This document shows, piece by piece, positions 1-6,260 of a stretch of DNA of 32,074 nucleotides. The translations under genes were made by a program, and so were the position numbers. The notes under the pieces were generated by a model. It saw only the letters and a list, made by a program, of their open reading frames with translations. It was not told where the DNA came from and did not search any database. This DNA comes from Planctomycetaceae bacterium (GTDB lineage Bacteria; Planctomycetota; Planctomycetia; Pirellulales; Pirellulaceae), in assembly GCA_027487485.1 (NCBI GenBank), contig JAIYDN010000040.1:1-32074 (forward strand), given 5' to 3'. Positions within the stretch are counted from its first letter, which is position 1. The number at the start of each line of letters is the position of its first letter.

Positions 1-84
1 CGTCAAATTCTTGGATAACCAGGAACAGGCAATTTGCATTCTAGCGTCTCTTGGCCAAGCCAGAGGTGGCTTGGCGGTCCTGAG
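1..84. repeat. Truncated copy of the ~197-bp hairpin-ended element
   Basis: This stretch matches the right two-fifths of the full copies at 85-280, 4124-4320 and 4719-4915. Shared words include CAGGCAA.TTGCATTCTAGCG and GGTGGCTTGGCGGTCCTGA. It ends without the terminal hairpin and runs straight into the left end of the next copy, so the two sit in tandem with an offset of about 170 bp. Its left part lies outside the window. Confidence 0.7.
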
Positions 85-280
85 CCATTGTCGAACAGTT
101 GTCCTCAACTGTTCATGAAGCTTGCAAAAACTCCCCAGCATCCATCACGCTCGCGAGCACTTTACTCTAACGTCGAAATCTTGAATTATTGGTGACAGGC
201 AAATTGTATTCTAATGTTTTCTAGCCTGGCCGGAGGTGGCTTGGCGGTCCTAAACAGTTGAGGACAACTGTTCGACATTG
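85..280. repeat. MITE-like element, full copy A (196 bp)
   Basis: The element begins CCATTGTCGAACAG and ends CTGTTCGACATTG, so its ends are inverted repeats of each other. Each end also contains its own hairpin: stem GAACAGTTG/CAACTGTTC with loop TCCT at 93-114, and nearly the same stem with loop AGGA at 253-273. The interior has no open reading frame of note. I see no clear target-site duplication. Copies at 4124-4320 and 4719-4915 have almost the same length and layout. Confidence 0.75.
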
Positions 281-292
281 TCGCTTCGCGAA

Positions 293-333
293 GGGCCTTG
301 TGCCCAAGTTTCGAAACAGGTTTAGTGCGCTAG
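293..333. repeat. 41-bp GGGCCTTG-family repeat, copy 1
   Basis: It starts with a small hairpin (GGGC-CTTGT-GCCC), continues AAGTTTCGAAACAGGTTT and ends with GTGCGCTAG. It follows copy A of the larger element after a short CGCTTCGCGAA linker. Four further copies lie at 813-853, 4342-4382, 4471-4511 and 4541-4581. Confidence 0.65.
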
Positions 334-449
334 CCGCTGCAAAACTTGGAAACCTAGTACCTGGAACAGAGCGATTCGGCTAAAATCTCGGGTATGCTTG
401 GCGGACTACACGCCGATTCGATCGTTCCTAACCCAAATTCTATTGCTTC

Positions 450-698
450 ATGACAACCACTTTTTTTCGCACTTTCGTCTGCATGGTTTTCGTGATCGCT
501 ATGCCGATCGTAGGTTTTTCGCATCCAGGGCATGGAAATACCGACGATGGCAACTCCGTAAGTCATTACCTGACCAGCCCCATGCACTTGCTGCCTGTGA
601 TTCTATGCGCAATCGCAATAGCTTTGCTCTTCAAGGCAAAGCGAAGGATTTCTGTCGGCATGGGACGAAGGGTGAAAGCCAATCAGGGTGCCAGTTAA
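450..698 (+). CDS. Small secreted or membrane protein with His-rich motif
   Basis: This 82-residue protein has a convincing N-terminal signal sequence or first membrane segment (about residues 5-23, rich in F, V, M and I). A short exported stretch with the motif HPGHGN.DDGNSV.HYL follows, then a second hydrophobic segment (about residues 47-62) ending in the basic cluster KAKRR. The His/Asp-rich stretch resembles the HPGHG-HYLT pattern of small HupE/UreJ-like membrane proteins, so metal binding is possible but unproven. The ATG at 450 places the signal sequence correctly. The overlapping longer frame at 398-724 has no protein-like character. The gene stands alone between repeats, on the same strand as deoC. 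The exact function is not known to me. Confidence 0.6.
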   Translation: MTTTFFRTFVCMVFVIAMPIVGFSHPGHGNTDDGNSVSHYLTSPMHLLPVILCAIAIALLFKAKRRISVGMGRRVKANQGAS

Positions 699-720
699 CT
701 GGCAATGATTTCGTCCTAAC

Positions 721-793
721 TTGAACCGCAGGCGCTAGCCGCGACCACGTATCTAGCGAATCAAACTCAACGCGGCTAGCGCCAGCGGCTCAA
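721..793. repeat. Inverted pair of GC-rich 23-bp repeats, copy 1
   Basis: TTGAACCGCAGGCGCTAGC at 721 recurs in reverse complement as GCTAGCGCCAGCGGCTCAA ending at 793, with about 27 bp between the arms. Each arm can itself fold as a short hairpin around loop GCTA. A second pair with the same arms but a different spacer is at 4393-4462. The arms are conserved and the spacer is not, which points to selection on, or recent spread of, the arms. Confidence 0.7.
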
Positions 794-812
794 TAAAGCA
801 AAGAGCGAAATT

Positions 813-853
813 GGGCCTTGCGCCCATGTTTCGCAACAGGTTCGGTGCGCTAG
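813..853. repeat. 41-bp GGGCCTTG-family repeat, copy 2
   Basis: GGGC-CTTGC-GCCC hairpin, then ATGTTTCGCAACAGGTTC and GTGCGCTAG. It has the same length and order as copy 1 at 293-333. Confidence 0.65.
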
Positions 854-900
854 AATCGCAGGCCGTGGGCCCCAGCCGCGACATCCACGATTTGACCGGA

Positions 901-923
901 ACACGTAGCGCAGCTACCTGTGT
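901..923. repeat. Imperfect hairpin with GTAG/CTAC stem
   Basis: ACAC-GTAGC-GCA-GCTAC-CT-GTGT folds with a 5-bp inner stem and a 4-bp outer stem separated by a 2-nt bulge. Its role is unknown. It lies 118 bp before the deoC start and could be a repeat element or a leader structure. Confidence 0.35.
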
Positions 924-1041
924 CTAACCGACCGACGGTCAGGGAAATCTATGCTGGAAAATGCCAAGGATAACGGGTAAACTCTGAACCCACAAATCGT
1001 TGACTTGCTGCCCCGCTTTTTTCAGCTGAAAGTTCCCCAAG

Positions 1042-1773
1042 ATGCCGACCTATCAATATCTCGACATTGCCAAAATGATCGACCATTCGCTGCTGAACCC
1101 GACTTTTTCCGTCGAACAACTTGAAGCGGGCATTCAACTTGCGATTGCATACGATGTTGGCAGCGTTTGCATTCTGCCCTACTACCACAAGCGTTGCGTC
1201 GAATTGCTAGCGGGTACAACCGTTGCCCCAAGCAGCACGGTCGGCTTCCCGCATGGTGGCCATCACATGAAGTCGAAACTGTTTGAAGCAGAATTGCTGA
1301 TCGAAGAAGGCTGCTTGGAGCTGGATATGGTGACCAACATCAGTGCAACGCTCAGCGGCAACTGGAAACTTGTTGAATCTGAAATCGCGGCCATCGTACG
1401 AATCGCTCACGATGCAAAGCGTCGCGTGAAAGTGATCTTCGAGAACTGTTACTTGAATACGGAACAAAAAATTCGCTTGTGCAAGATCTGCTGTGATGCC
1501 GGAGCGGATTGGGTGAAAACGAGCACCGGGTATGGTACCGGTGGGGCCACCATGGAAGACCTTCAATTGATGCTAGACAACGTGACCGCTCCCGTTCAAG
1601 TGAAGGCCGCAGGGGGAATTCGCGATTGCGATTCGTTGCTGAAGGTTTGGGAAATGGGCATCACACGTGTCGGTTCTTCCCGAACAGTAGAAATGCTTGG
1701 GGAAGTCCGAAATCGGCTCGGCCTGCCCGCAATTTCTCCTATCGCGAGCGCACCAGCCCCAAGCAGCTATTGA
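1042..1773 (+). CDS. deoC: Deoxyribose-phosphate aldolase DeoC
   Basis: The enzyme cleaves 2-deoxyribose-5-phosphate to glyceraldehyde-3-phosphate and acetaldehyde, in cytoplasmic deoxynucleoside catabolism. The 243-residue length fits the family. The fold signature is clear: MIDHSLLNP (12-20), TVGFPHG (66-72), ELDMVTNI (93-100, with the catalytic Asp at 95), WVKTSTGYGTGGAT (157-170, with the Schiff-base Lys at 159) and QVKAAGGIRD (186-195, with the second active-site Lys at 188). The ATG at 1042 is the only start that leaves the N-terminal helix intact. The gene stands alone, with no other nucleoside genes nearby, and is followed after 114 bp by ppk1 on the same strand. The C-terminal tail (about 229-243, rich in Ala, Pro and Ser) is not part of the catalytic core. 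Confidence 0.95.
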   Translation: MPTYQYLDIAKMIDHSLLNPTFSVEQLEAGIQLAIAYDVGSVCILPYYHKRCVELLAGTTVAPSSTVGFPHGGHHMKSKLFEAELLIEEGCLELDMVTNISATLSGNWKLVESEIAAIVRIAHDAKRRVKVIFENCYLNTEQKIRLCKICCDAGADWVKTSTGYGTGGATMEDLQLMLDNVTAPVQVKAAGGIRDCDSLLKVWEMGITRVGSSRTVEMLGEVRNRLGLPAISPIASAPAPSSY

Positions 1774-1887
1774 TCCCTAATCCGTTCTCCATTTGGTCGG
1801 TCGTGGTGTGAAGTAAACTACACTGTTACTTTATCTTGGCACCCTGGCCTAGCTATCAAGTCCAAAATCACCAACCTTGGCGTCAAA

Positions 1888-4011
1888 ATGCCTCATCGAG
1901 ATCGTTCTTTCATCAATCGCGAGCTAAGTTGGCTCGAGTTCAATCAGCGGGTTCTTGATCAGGCTTTGTACTCCAAAGTTCCCGTTTTGGATCGGCTCAA
2001 GTTTTTGGCCATCACCGCCAGCAACATGGACGAGTTCTTTATGGTGCGAGTCGGCGGCCTGCAGCTACAGCAATCGCAGGGGGTGGAGACCCCTGATCCC
2101 AGTGGCCTCAGTGTATCCGAGCAATTGGAACAGATTTTTGAACGAGTGAACTCGATCATTCGCGATCAATACGATTGCTTCTTGAACGCAGTCGAACCGA
2201 TTCTAACCTCAGAAGGCCTGGAACGAATCTCGGCCAAGAACGCGTCGGCAAGACACACCGAAGCCATGAGACGCTTCTTTAGCGAAGAAATTTATCCCAT
2301 CCTATCCCCCATGGATATCGATCCTGATGGGCATTTTCCGATTCTGACCAATCTTGGAATTCACTTGTGCGTTCGCATGGCAAGCGGCGATTCGGAGAAA
2401 CCGCACCGCTTCACTTTTATTCCGTTGGGCAAAGCACTCTCCCGATTCATCACGCTTCCGAGTGATCGTGGGTACAGCTACGCTCTGTTAGAAGACGTGA
2501 CAACGGCCATGGTAGATGAATACTACCCAGGCAAGAGGATCGAAGAGTGTATCGCCTTCCGAGTAACGCGAAACGCCGACGTGTCGGTGCGCGAGGACAG
2601 TGCCGGCGATTTGATGATGGGGATGGAAGAGGTCTTGGACTCCCGGCGATCTGCAGGGTTCGTACGCTTGGAGATCGCCGACAGCGCCTCCGAGGCAACG
2701 CTTCAGTTCTTGCAGGAGAAGTTGAGGCTCAAGGAACGCGACATCTTCAAAATTCCTGGTCCTTTGGATTTAGCCAGTACCATGTACTTGACCGAGATTG
2801 AGGGCTTCCCTGCATTGCGCGATTCCGCGTGGATCCCTCAACGACCAGCCATGCTTGACCCGACCATTGGGATACTCAATAGCATTGCGGAAAAAGACTT
2901 GCTGTTGTGCCATCCGTATGAGAGCTTTGAGCCCGTGGTACGCTTTGTCGAAGAGGCTGCCGAAGATCCTGACGTGCTTGCCATCAAGCAGGTTTTGTAT
3001 CGAACAAGCCGCAAGAGCCCGATTGTTGCCGCGTTAAAAAAGGCCGCAGAACGTGGCAAGTATGTGACCGCGATCGTGGAATTGAAGGCGAGATTCGACG
3101 AGGCAAGGAACATCGAATGGGCGCGCGAATTGGAGCGGTCGGGCGTTCAGGTCATTTACGGAGTGCGTGGTTTGAAGACACACGCAAAGATCTGCATTGT
3201 CGTTCGCCGCGAACCGTCCGGGATTGTCCGCTACGTTCACTTTGGGACGGGCAATTACAACGAGGCGACGGCGCGCATGTACAGCGACGTCAGTTACATG
3301 ACCTGCGACGAATCGCTAGGCCGAGACGCCAGCGCATTTATCAATGCAATCACGGGTTACAGCCAGCCCCAACCGTACGACAAATTGGAGTCAGCCCCGT
3401 TAGGCTTGCGCAAGAAGTTGCTTGCGCTGATTCAATTAGAAATTCAGAACAAGCGCAATGGGCAGAAGGCTTATATCGCGGCGAAAGTCAATTCGCTGGT
3501 CGATCCAGATGTGATCAAGGCGCTATATGAAGCAAGCCAAGCAGGGGTAGTGGTTCGGTTGAACGTACGAGGAGTGTGCTGTTTGCGACCAGGAGTTCCG
3601 GGCCTGAGCGAGAACATCACGGTGGTCAGCATTGTGGATCGATTCCTGGAGCACGCTCGCATCTTGTACTTTTATCATGGCGGCGAGGACAGTGTCTTCA
3701 TCAGCAGTGCGGATTGGATGCCAAGGTCGTTTGATCGACGGGTGGAGTTGCTAGTTCCGATTGAGGATACGGCATCGAAGCGACGGGTTATGGAAATATT
3801 AGACACATATTTCCGAGACAATCAAAACTCGTGGACACTGGGGCCGGATGGCAGATACTCACGGTCGGTTCCGGAGTCGAGCCAGCCCAAGTTTCGAGCA
3901 CAGAAGTTTCTGTGCGAGACAGCGATCTCGTCGCTAAAGAAAGCGGAGCACGCGGCGCGAACCACCTTCGAGCCACACAAGTCGGCATCGCCCGCCAAGC
4001 GAGAGTCGTAA
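1888..4011 (+). CDS. ppk1: Polyphosphate kinase 1
   Basis: PPK1 reversibly makes inorganic polyphosphate from the gamma-phosphate of ATP. At 707 residues it has the usual length. The N-terminal domain opens with FINRELSWLEFNQRVL. The head domain follows. The two C-terminal phospholipase-D-like domains carry LLCHPYESFEPVV, IKQVLYRTS and GLKTHAKI, whose His432 corresponds to the autophosphorylated histidine of the family. The second histidine motif, EHARILYFYHGG, has His589. The conserved FGTGNYNE motif and the ISSADWMPRSFDRRVEL block are also present. The ATG at 1888 gives the expected N-terminus. No exopolyphosphatase (ppx) gene lies next to it. The gene is followed by a dense repeat island in which hairpins such as 4095-4114 may act as 3' end structures. 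Confidence 0.97.
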   Translation: MPHRDRSFINRELSWLEFNQRVLDQALYSKVPVLDRLKFLAITASNMDEFFMVRVGGLQLQQSQGVETPDPSGLSVSEQLEQIFERVNSIIRDQYDCFLNAVEPILTSEGLERISAKNASARHTEAMRRFFSEEIYPILSPMDIDPDGHFPILTNLGIHLCVRMASGDSEKPHRFTFIPLGKALSRFITLPSDRGYSYALLEDVTTAMVDEYYPGKRIEECIAFRVTRNADVSVREDSAGDLMMGMEEVLDSRRSAGFVRLEIADSASEATLQFLQEKLRLKERDIFKIPGPLDLASTMYLTEIEGFPALRDSAWIPQRPAMLDPTIGILNSIAEKDLLLCHPYESFEPVVRFVEEAAEDPDVLAIKQVLYRTSRKSPIVAALKKAAERGKYVTAIVELKARFDEARNIEWARELERSGVQVIYGVRGLKTHAKICIVVRREPSGIVRYVHFGTGNYNEATARMYSDVSYMTCDESLGRDASAFINAITGYSQPQPYDKLESAPLGLRKKLLALIQLEIQNKRNGQKAYIAAKVNSLVDPDVIKALYEASQAGVVVRLNVRGVCCLRPGVPGLSENITVVSIVDRFLEHARILYFYHGGEDSVFISSADWMPRSFDRRVELLVPIEDTASKRRVMEILDTYFRDNQNSWTLGPDGRYSRSVPESSQPKFRAQKFLCETAISSLKKAEHAARTTFEPHKSASPAKRES

Positions 4012-4090
4012 TCAAAAGCCGCAGGCGAACAAAACGGCTCAAGCGACCCCTCGAGTAATGGTTGCTGATCAGTGTCCTGCTTCCTCTTTG

Positions 4091-4114
4091 GTAGCGGATC
4101 TGACCACAGATCCG
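4091..4114 (+). repeat. REP-like hairpin with GTAG foot (copy 1)
   Basis: GTAG is followed by a perfect 8-bp stem CGGATCTG/CAGATCCG closing a 4-nt loop ACCA. The same layout occurs at 4686-4709 and, on the other strand, at 5034-5056. Both plus-strand copies are followed after about 10-14 bp by a copy of the 197-bp element. Confidence 0.7.
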
Positions 4115-4123
4115 TTCTCCAAA

Positions 4124-4320
4124 CCAATGTCGAACAGTTGTCCTCAACTGTTCATGAAGCTTTCAGCAACTCCCCAACAGCAATCAAGCTTGCTGGCACT
4201 TCACGCTAGCGTCGAATTCTTGAATAACCGATGACAGGCAAATTGCATTCTAGCGTTTCCTAGCCAAGCCGAAGGTGGTTTGGCGGTCCTGAACAGTTGA
4301 GGACAACTGTTCGACATTGG
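4124..4320. repeat. MITE-like element, full copy B (197 bp)
   Basis: It runs from CCAATGTCGAACAG to CTGTTCGACATTGG, with perfect inverted outer ends. The terminal hairpins are at 4132-4153 (loop TCCT) and 4291-4312 (loop AGGA), both with the 9-bp stem GAACAGTTG/CAACTGTTC. This is the best-preserved copy. It is followed by CGTTCCGCGAA and then a GGGCCTTG-family repeat, the same order as copy A. Confidence 0.8.
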
Positions 4321-4341
4321 CGTTCCGCGAAAAGAGAATCA

Positions 4342-4382
4342 GGGCCTTAAGCCCAAGTTTCGAAGCAGGTTTGTTGCGCAAA
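4342..4382. repeat. 41-bp GGGCCTTG-family repeat, copy 3
   Basis: GGGC-CTTAA-GCCC hairpin, then AAGTTTCGAAGCAGGTTT and TTGCGC. The loop differs from copies 1 and 2 while the stem is kept, which suggests that the hairpin matters. Confidence 0.6.
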
Positions 4383-4392
4383 AGAAAACCAT

Positions 4393-4462
4393 GAGCCGCA
4401 GGCGCTAGCCGCGTTACGTTTCCCTGGCAAAAAGGGCAATTCGCGGCTAGCGCCCGCGGCTC
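4393..4462. repeat. Inverted pair of GC-rich repeats, copy 2
   Basis: The left arm GAGCCGCAGGCGCTAGCCG starts at 4393. The right arm ends GGCTAGCGCCCGCGGCTC at 4462. The arms match those at 721-793; the spacer of about 28 bp does not. Confidence 0.7.
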
Positions 4463-4470
4463 AAGCTGAA

Positions 4471-4511
4471 GGCATCAAGGTCAAAGTTTCGTAGCAGGTT
4501 TGGTGCGCTAG
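4471..4511. repeat. 41-bp GGGCCTTG-family repeat, degenerate copy 4
   Basis: The hairpin half is decayed (GGCATCAAGGTC), but the second half GTTTCGTAGCAGGTTTGGTG and the end GCGCTAG are well kept. It adjoins the inverted pair at 4393-4462. Confidence 0.5.
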
Positions 4512-4540
4512 AACCCGCGAGCGATCGCGCTCAAGCGGCC

Positions 4541-4581
4541 AAGGCCTCGAGCCCGACGGCCGCAACAGGTTTGGCGTGCTA
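4541..4581. repeat. 41-bp GGGCCTTG-family repeat, degenerate copy 5
   Basis: AAGGCCTCGAGCCC, then CGCAACAGGTTTGGCGTGCTA. It lies 30 bp after copy 4 in the same orientation. Confidence 0.5.
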
Positions 4582-4647
4582 ACAGAGCAGGCCGGCAGCC
4601 GAATGCCATCGGCAAAGAAAAGCCACGGCAGTGGCGGAAGGAGGTAG

Positions 4648-4668
4648 CCATTGGGCGTCAGCCCATGG
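4648..4668. repeat. Stem-loop with GTCA loop
   Basis: CCATTGGGC-GTCA-GCCCATGG folds with a GGGC/GCCC inner stem and a near-perfect outer stem with one bulged T. It is another short hairpin with a 4-nt loop in the same island. Confidence 0.5.
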
Positions 4669-4685
4669 TGCCCTTCACATTCCCC

Positions 4686-4709
4686 GTAGCGGATCTGGCC
4701 ACAGATCCG
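4686..4709 (+). repeat. REP-like hairpin with GTAG foot (copy 2)
   Basis: GTAG, then stem CGGATCTG/CAGATCCG around loop GCCA. It differs from copy 1 only in the loop. It precedes copy C of the 197-bp element. Confidence 0.7.
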
Positions 4710-4718
4710 ATCTTAAAA

Positions 4719-4915
4719 CCAATATCTGACAGTTGTCCTCAACTGTTCAAGAAGCTTGCAGCAACTCCCCAATATCCATCACGCTCGTAGGCACTTTACG
4801 CAAGCGTCGAAATCTTGACTACCCGGTGACAAGCAAATTGCATTCAAACGTTTCCTGGCCATGCTTGAGATGATTTTTCGGGCCTAAACAGTTGAGGACA
4901 ACTGTTCGACATTGG
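4719..4915. repeat. MITE-like element, full copy C (197 bp)
   Basis: It runs from CCAATATCTGACAG to CTGTTCGACATTGG. The terminal hairpins are at 4728-4748 and 4887-4907. The left end has diverged slightly (TCTGACAG for TCGAACAG), as has the region around 4860-4880. Together with its preceding GTAG hairpin it forms a direct repeat of about 225 bp with 4091-4320. Confidence 0.75.
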
Positions 4916-5033
4916 TCCCGTCATCGACTACCATCCATGAGCCGTTGAAAATCGAGAATCGATTTTTCGCGGATTCTCTCCCGCGATTCCAGAAACAGCG
5001 AACGAAACTTCGCGATCTGTTCGTCCGTTGTGG

Positions 5034-5056
5034 GGATCTGTAGCCAGATCCACTAC
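5034..5056 (-). terminator. GTAG hairpin just after wecB; possible end of the polysaccharide operon
   Basis: Read on the minus strand it is GTAGT, then stem GGATCTG/CAGATCC around the loop GCTA, beginning 10 bases after the wecB stop. It belongs to the same repeat family as 4091-4114. Its position makes it a candidate 3'-end or termination structure for the 20-gene minus-strand run. It lacks a U-tract, so intrinsic termination is doubtful. Confidence 0.45.
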
Positions 5057-5066
5057 CATATTTCCA

Positions 5067-6239
5067 CTAACCCAGTTCTTCTTCCAGAATCGCACGGATC
5101 CTTGGTGCTGCCAATCCGTCGCCATAAGGATTCTTCAACGCCGAACGCTTCGCGTATTCAGCCTGATCGTTCAGCAGCAACGATGCTTCGCGTAGGATCG
5201 TATCCACATCGGTTCCGACCAATCGGCACGTGCCAGCGTCAACCCCTTCGGGTCTCTCTGTTGTATCACGCATGACAAGAACAGGCTTCCCGAGCGACGG
5301 CGCCTCCTCTTGCACGCCCCCTGAATCGCTCAGGAGAAACGTACTATGGTCCATCAACCAGACAAAGTCCTCGTAGCCAGCAGGTTCCACTAATGCCACG
5401 CGATCGTTCGACCCAAGCAGACGTTGCACCGGTTCGCGCACTTGCGGGTTTAGGTGCACAGGGTAAAGAACTCCGACATCAGGAAAGGCTGCCGTTAACT
5501 TCGCGATCGAATGGCAAATCCTTTCGAACCCGTCACCAAATGATTCACGTCGATGGCCGGTGACTAAAATCCAGCGTCTGGAGCCTTCCAAGAACTCGCG
5601 TCGAAAGTTATCAGGGATGTTCACTCGGGCTGCAACGTCCAAGGCTGAAACTTGGTTGGTACGCAGCCGATTTCGAACCCATAGCAGAGCGTCAACAACC
5701 GTATTACCCGTGACATGTAAACCTGTGGAGATTCCTTCACGTTGCAGGTTCGCTTTACTGACATCGGTTGGGCAAAAATGCCATCGAGTGATAGGCGAAG
5801 TGAGACGTCGATTCATTTCTTCCGGAAAGGGGGACATCATATTGCCAGTCCGAAGACCGGCCTCGACGTGCCCGACCGGGATTTTCGAATAGAAGGCAGC
5901 CATCGCAGAGGCCAAGACGGTGGTCGTATCCCCTTGGACTAGGATCGCAGCAGGCTTATGCTGAAGGCACCAATTAGACACGGCAGTGAGCACTCGGCCG
6001 GTAAGATCAGGCAAAGTTTGACCGGGTTGCATGAGATCCAGATCATGTTCTGGCACGATACCAAACACCCCGAGCGTTTGGTCAAGCATCTGCCTATGCT
6101 GAGCTGTCGCAAGAAAAACGGTATGAAATGCCTTCGATTCACGCAGAGCGAAATAAACCGGCGCCATTTTAACGGCCTCCGGCCGAGTGCCGGCAACGAC
6201 CGCAACTGTTCTTTTCAAATTATCACCAACTCTTTCCAA
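5067..6239 (-). CDS. wecB: UDP-N-acetylglucosamine 2-epimerase (non-hydrolysing)
   Basis: This enzyme interconverts UDP-GlcNAc and UDP-ManNAc. In this locus it would feed the WecC-type dehydrogenase at 10888-12111. The 390 residues carry the family motifs in order: GTRPEAVKMAPV (17-28), VQGDTTTVLA (101-110), GHVEAGLRTG (123-132), PFPEEMNRRL (137-146), VTGNTVVDAL (176-185), TGHRRESFGDG (227-237), YPVHLNPQV (259-267), SDSGGVQEEAP (304-314) and ERPEGVDAGT (328-337). No ATG is available near the N-terminus; an in-frame TAG lies two codons before the TTG at 6239. A second TTG at 6218 would give the more typical MKRTVAVVAGTRPE start, so the true start is one of these two. It is the last gene of the minus-strand run, 21 bp after the exosortase gene. 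Confidence 0.95.
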   Translation of the reverse strand: MERVGDNLKRTVAVVAGTRPEAVKMAPVYFALRESKAFHTVFLATAQHRQMLDQTLGVFGIVPEHDLDLMQPGQTLPDLTGRVLTAVSNWCLQHKPAAILVQGDTTTVLASAMAAFYSKIPVGHVEAGLRTGNMMSPFPEEMNRRLTSPITRWHFCPTDVSKANLQREGISTGLHVTGNTVVDALLWVRNRLRTNQVSALDVAARVNIPDNFRREFLEGSRRWILVTGHRRESFGDGFERICHSIAKLTAAFPDVGVLYPVHLNPQVREPVQRLLGSNDRVALVEPAGYEDFVWLMDHSTFLLSDSGGVQEEAPSLGKPVLVMRDTTERPEGVDAGTCRLVGTDVDTILREASLLLNDQAEYAKRSALKNPYGDGLAAPRIRAILEEELG

Positions 6240-6260
6240 TTTCTAAATTCGTACCGACGC

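Larger units (their letters stand above)
699..1041. other. Intergenic repeat stretch before deoC
   Basis: No gene is visible here. The stretch holds an inverted GC-rich pair (721-793), a GGGCCTTG-family repeat (813-853) and an imperfect hairpin (901-923), listed separately. Positions 924-1041 contain nothing I recognise. They must hold any deoC promoter, but no strong -35/-10 pair stands out. Confidence 0.6.
4012..5066. other. Repeat island between ppk1 and the polysaccharide locus
   Basis: No protein gene is supported in this 1-kb stretch; the frames present are disrupted or follow the repeats. It holds two copies of the 197-bp element, three GGGCCTTG-family repeats, an inverted GC-rich pair, three GTAG hairpins and one other stem-loop, all listed separately. 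The two genes flanking it converge (ppk1 on plus, wecB on minus), so it is also the shared termination region. Confidence 0.8.

Noticed and set aside
450-698. Small protein as an exosortase substrate (membrane segment followed by KAKRR)
   Set aside because: There is no PEP-like motif before the segment, and some 20 residues follow the basic cluster, unlike a sorting tail.
398-724. 108-residue plus-strand frame overlapping the small membrane protein gene
   Set aside because: Its product lacks any domain or hydrophobic pattern, while the 450-698 frame has a clear signal sequence and second membrane segment.
3117-3530. 137-residue frame inside ppk1
   Set aside because: It is a shifted frame of a strongly conserved gene and its sequence is Arg/Gln-rich without any motif.
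4928-5125. 65-residue minus-strand frame at the end of wecB
   Set aside because: It overlaps the wecB 3' end in another frame and the hairpin repeat; no protein-like pattern.
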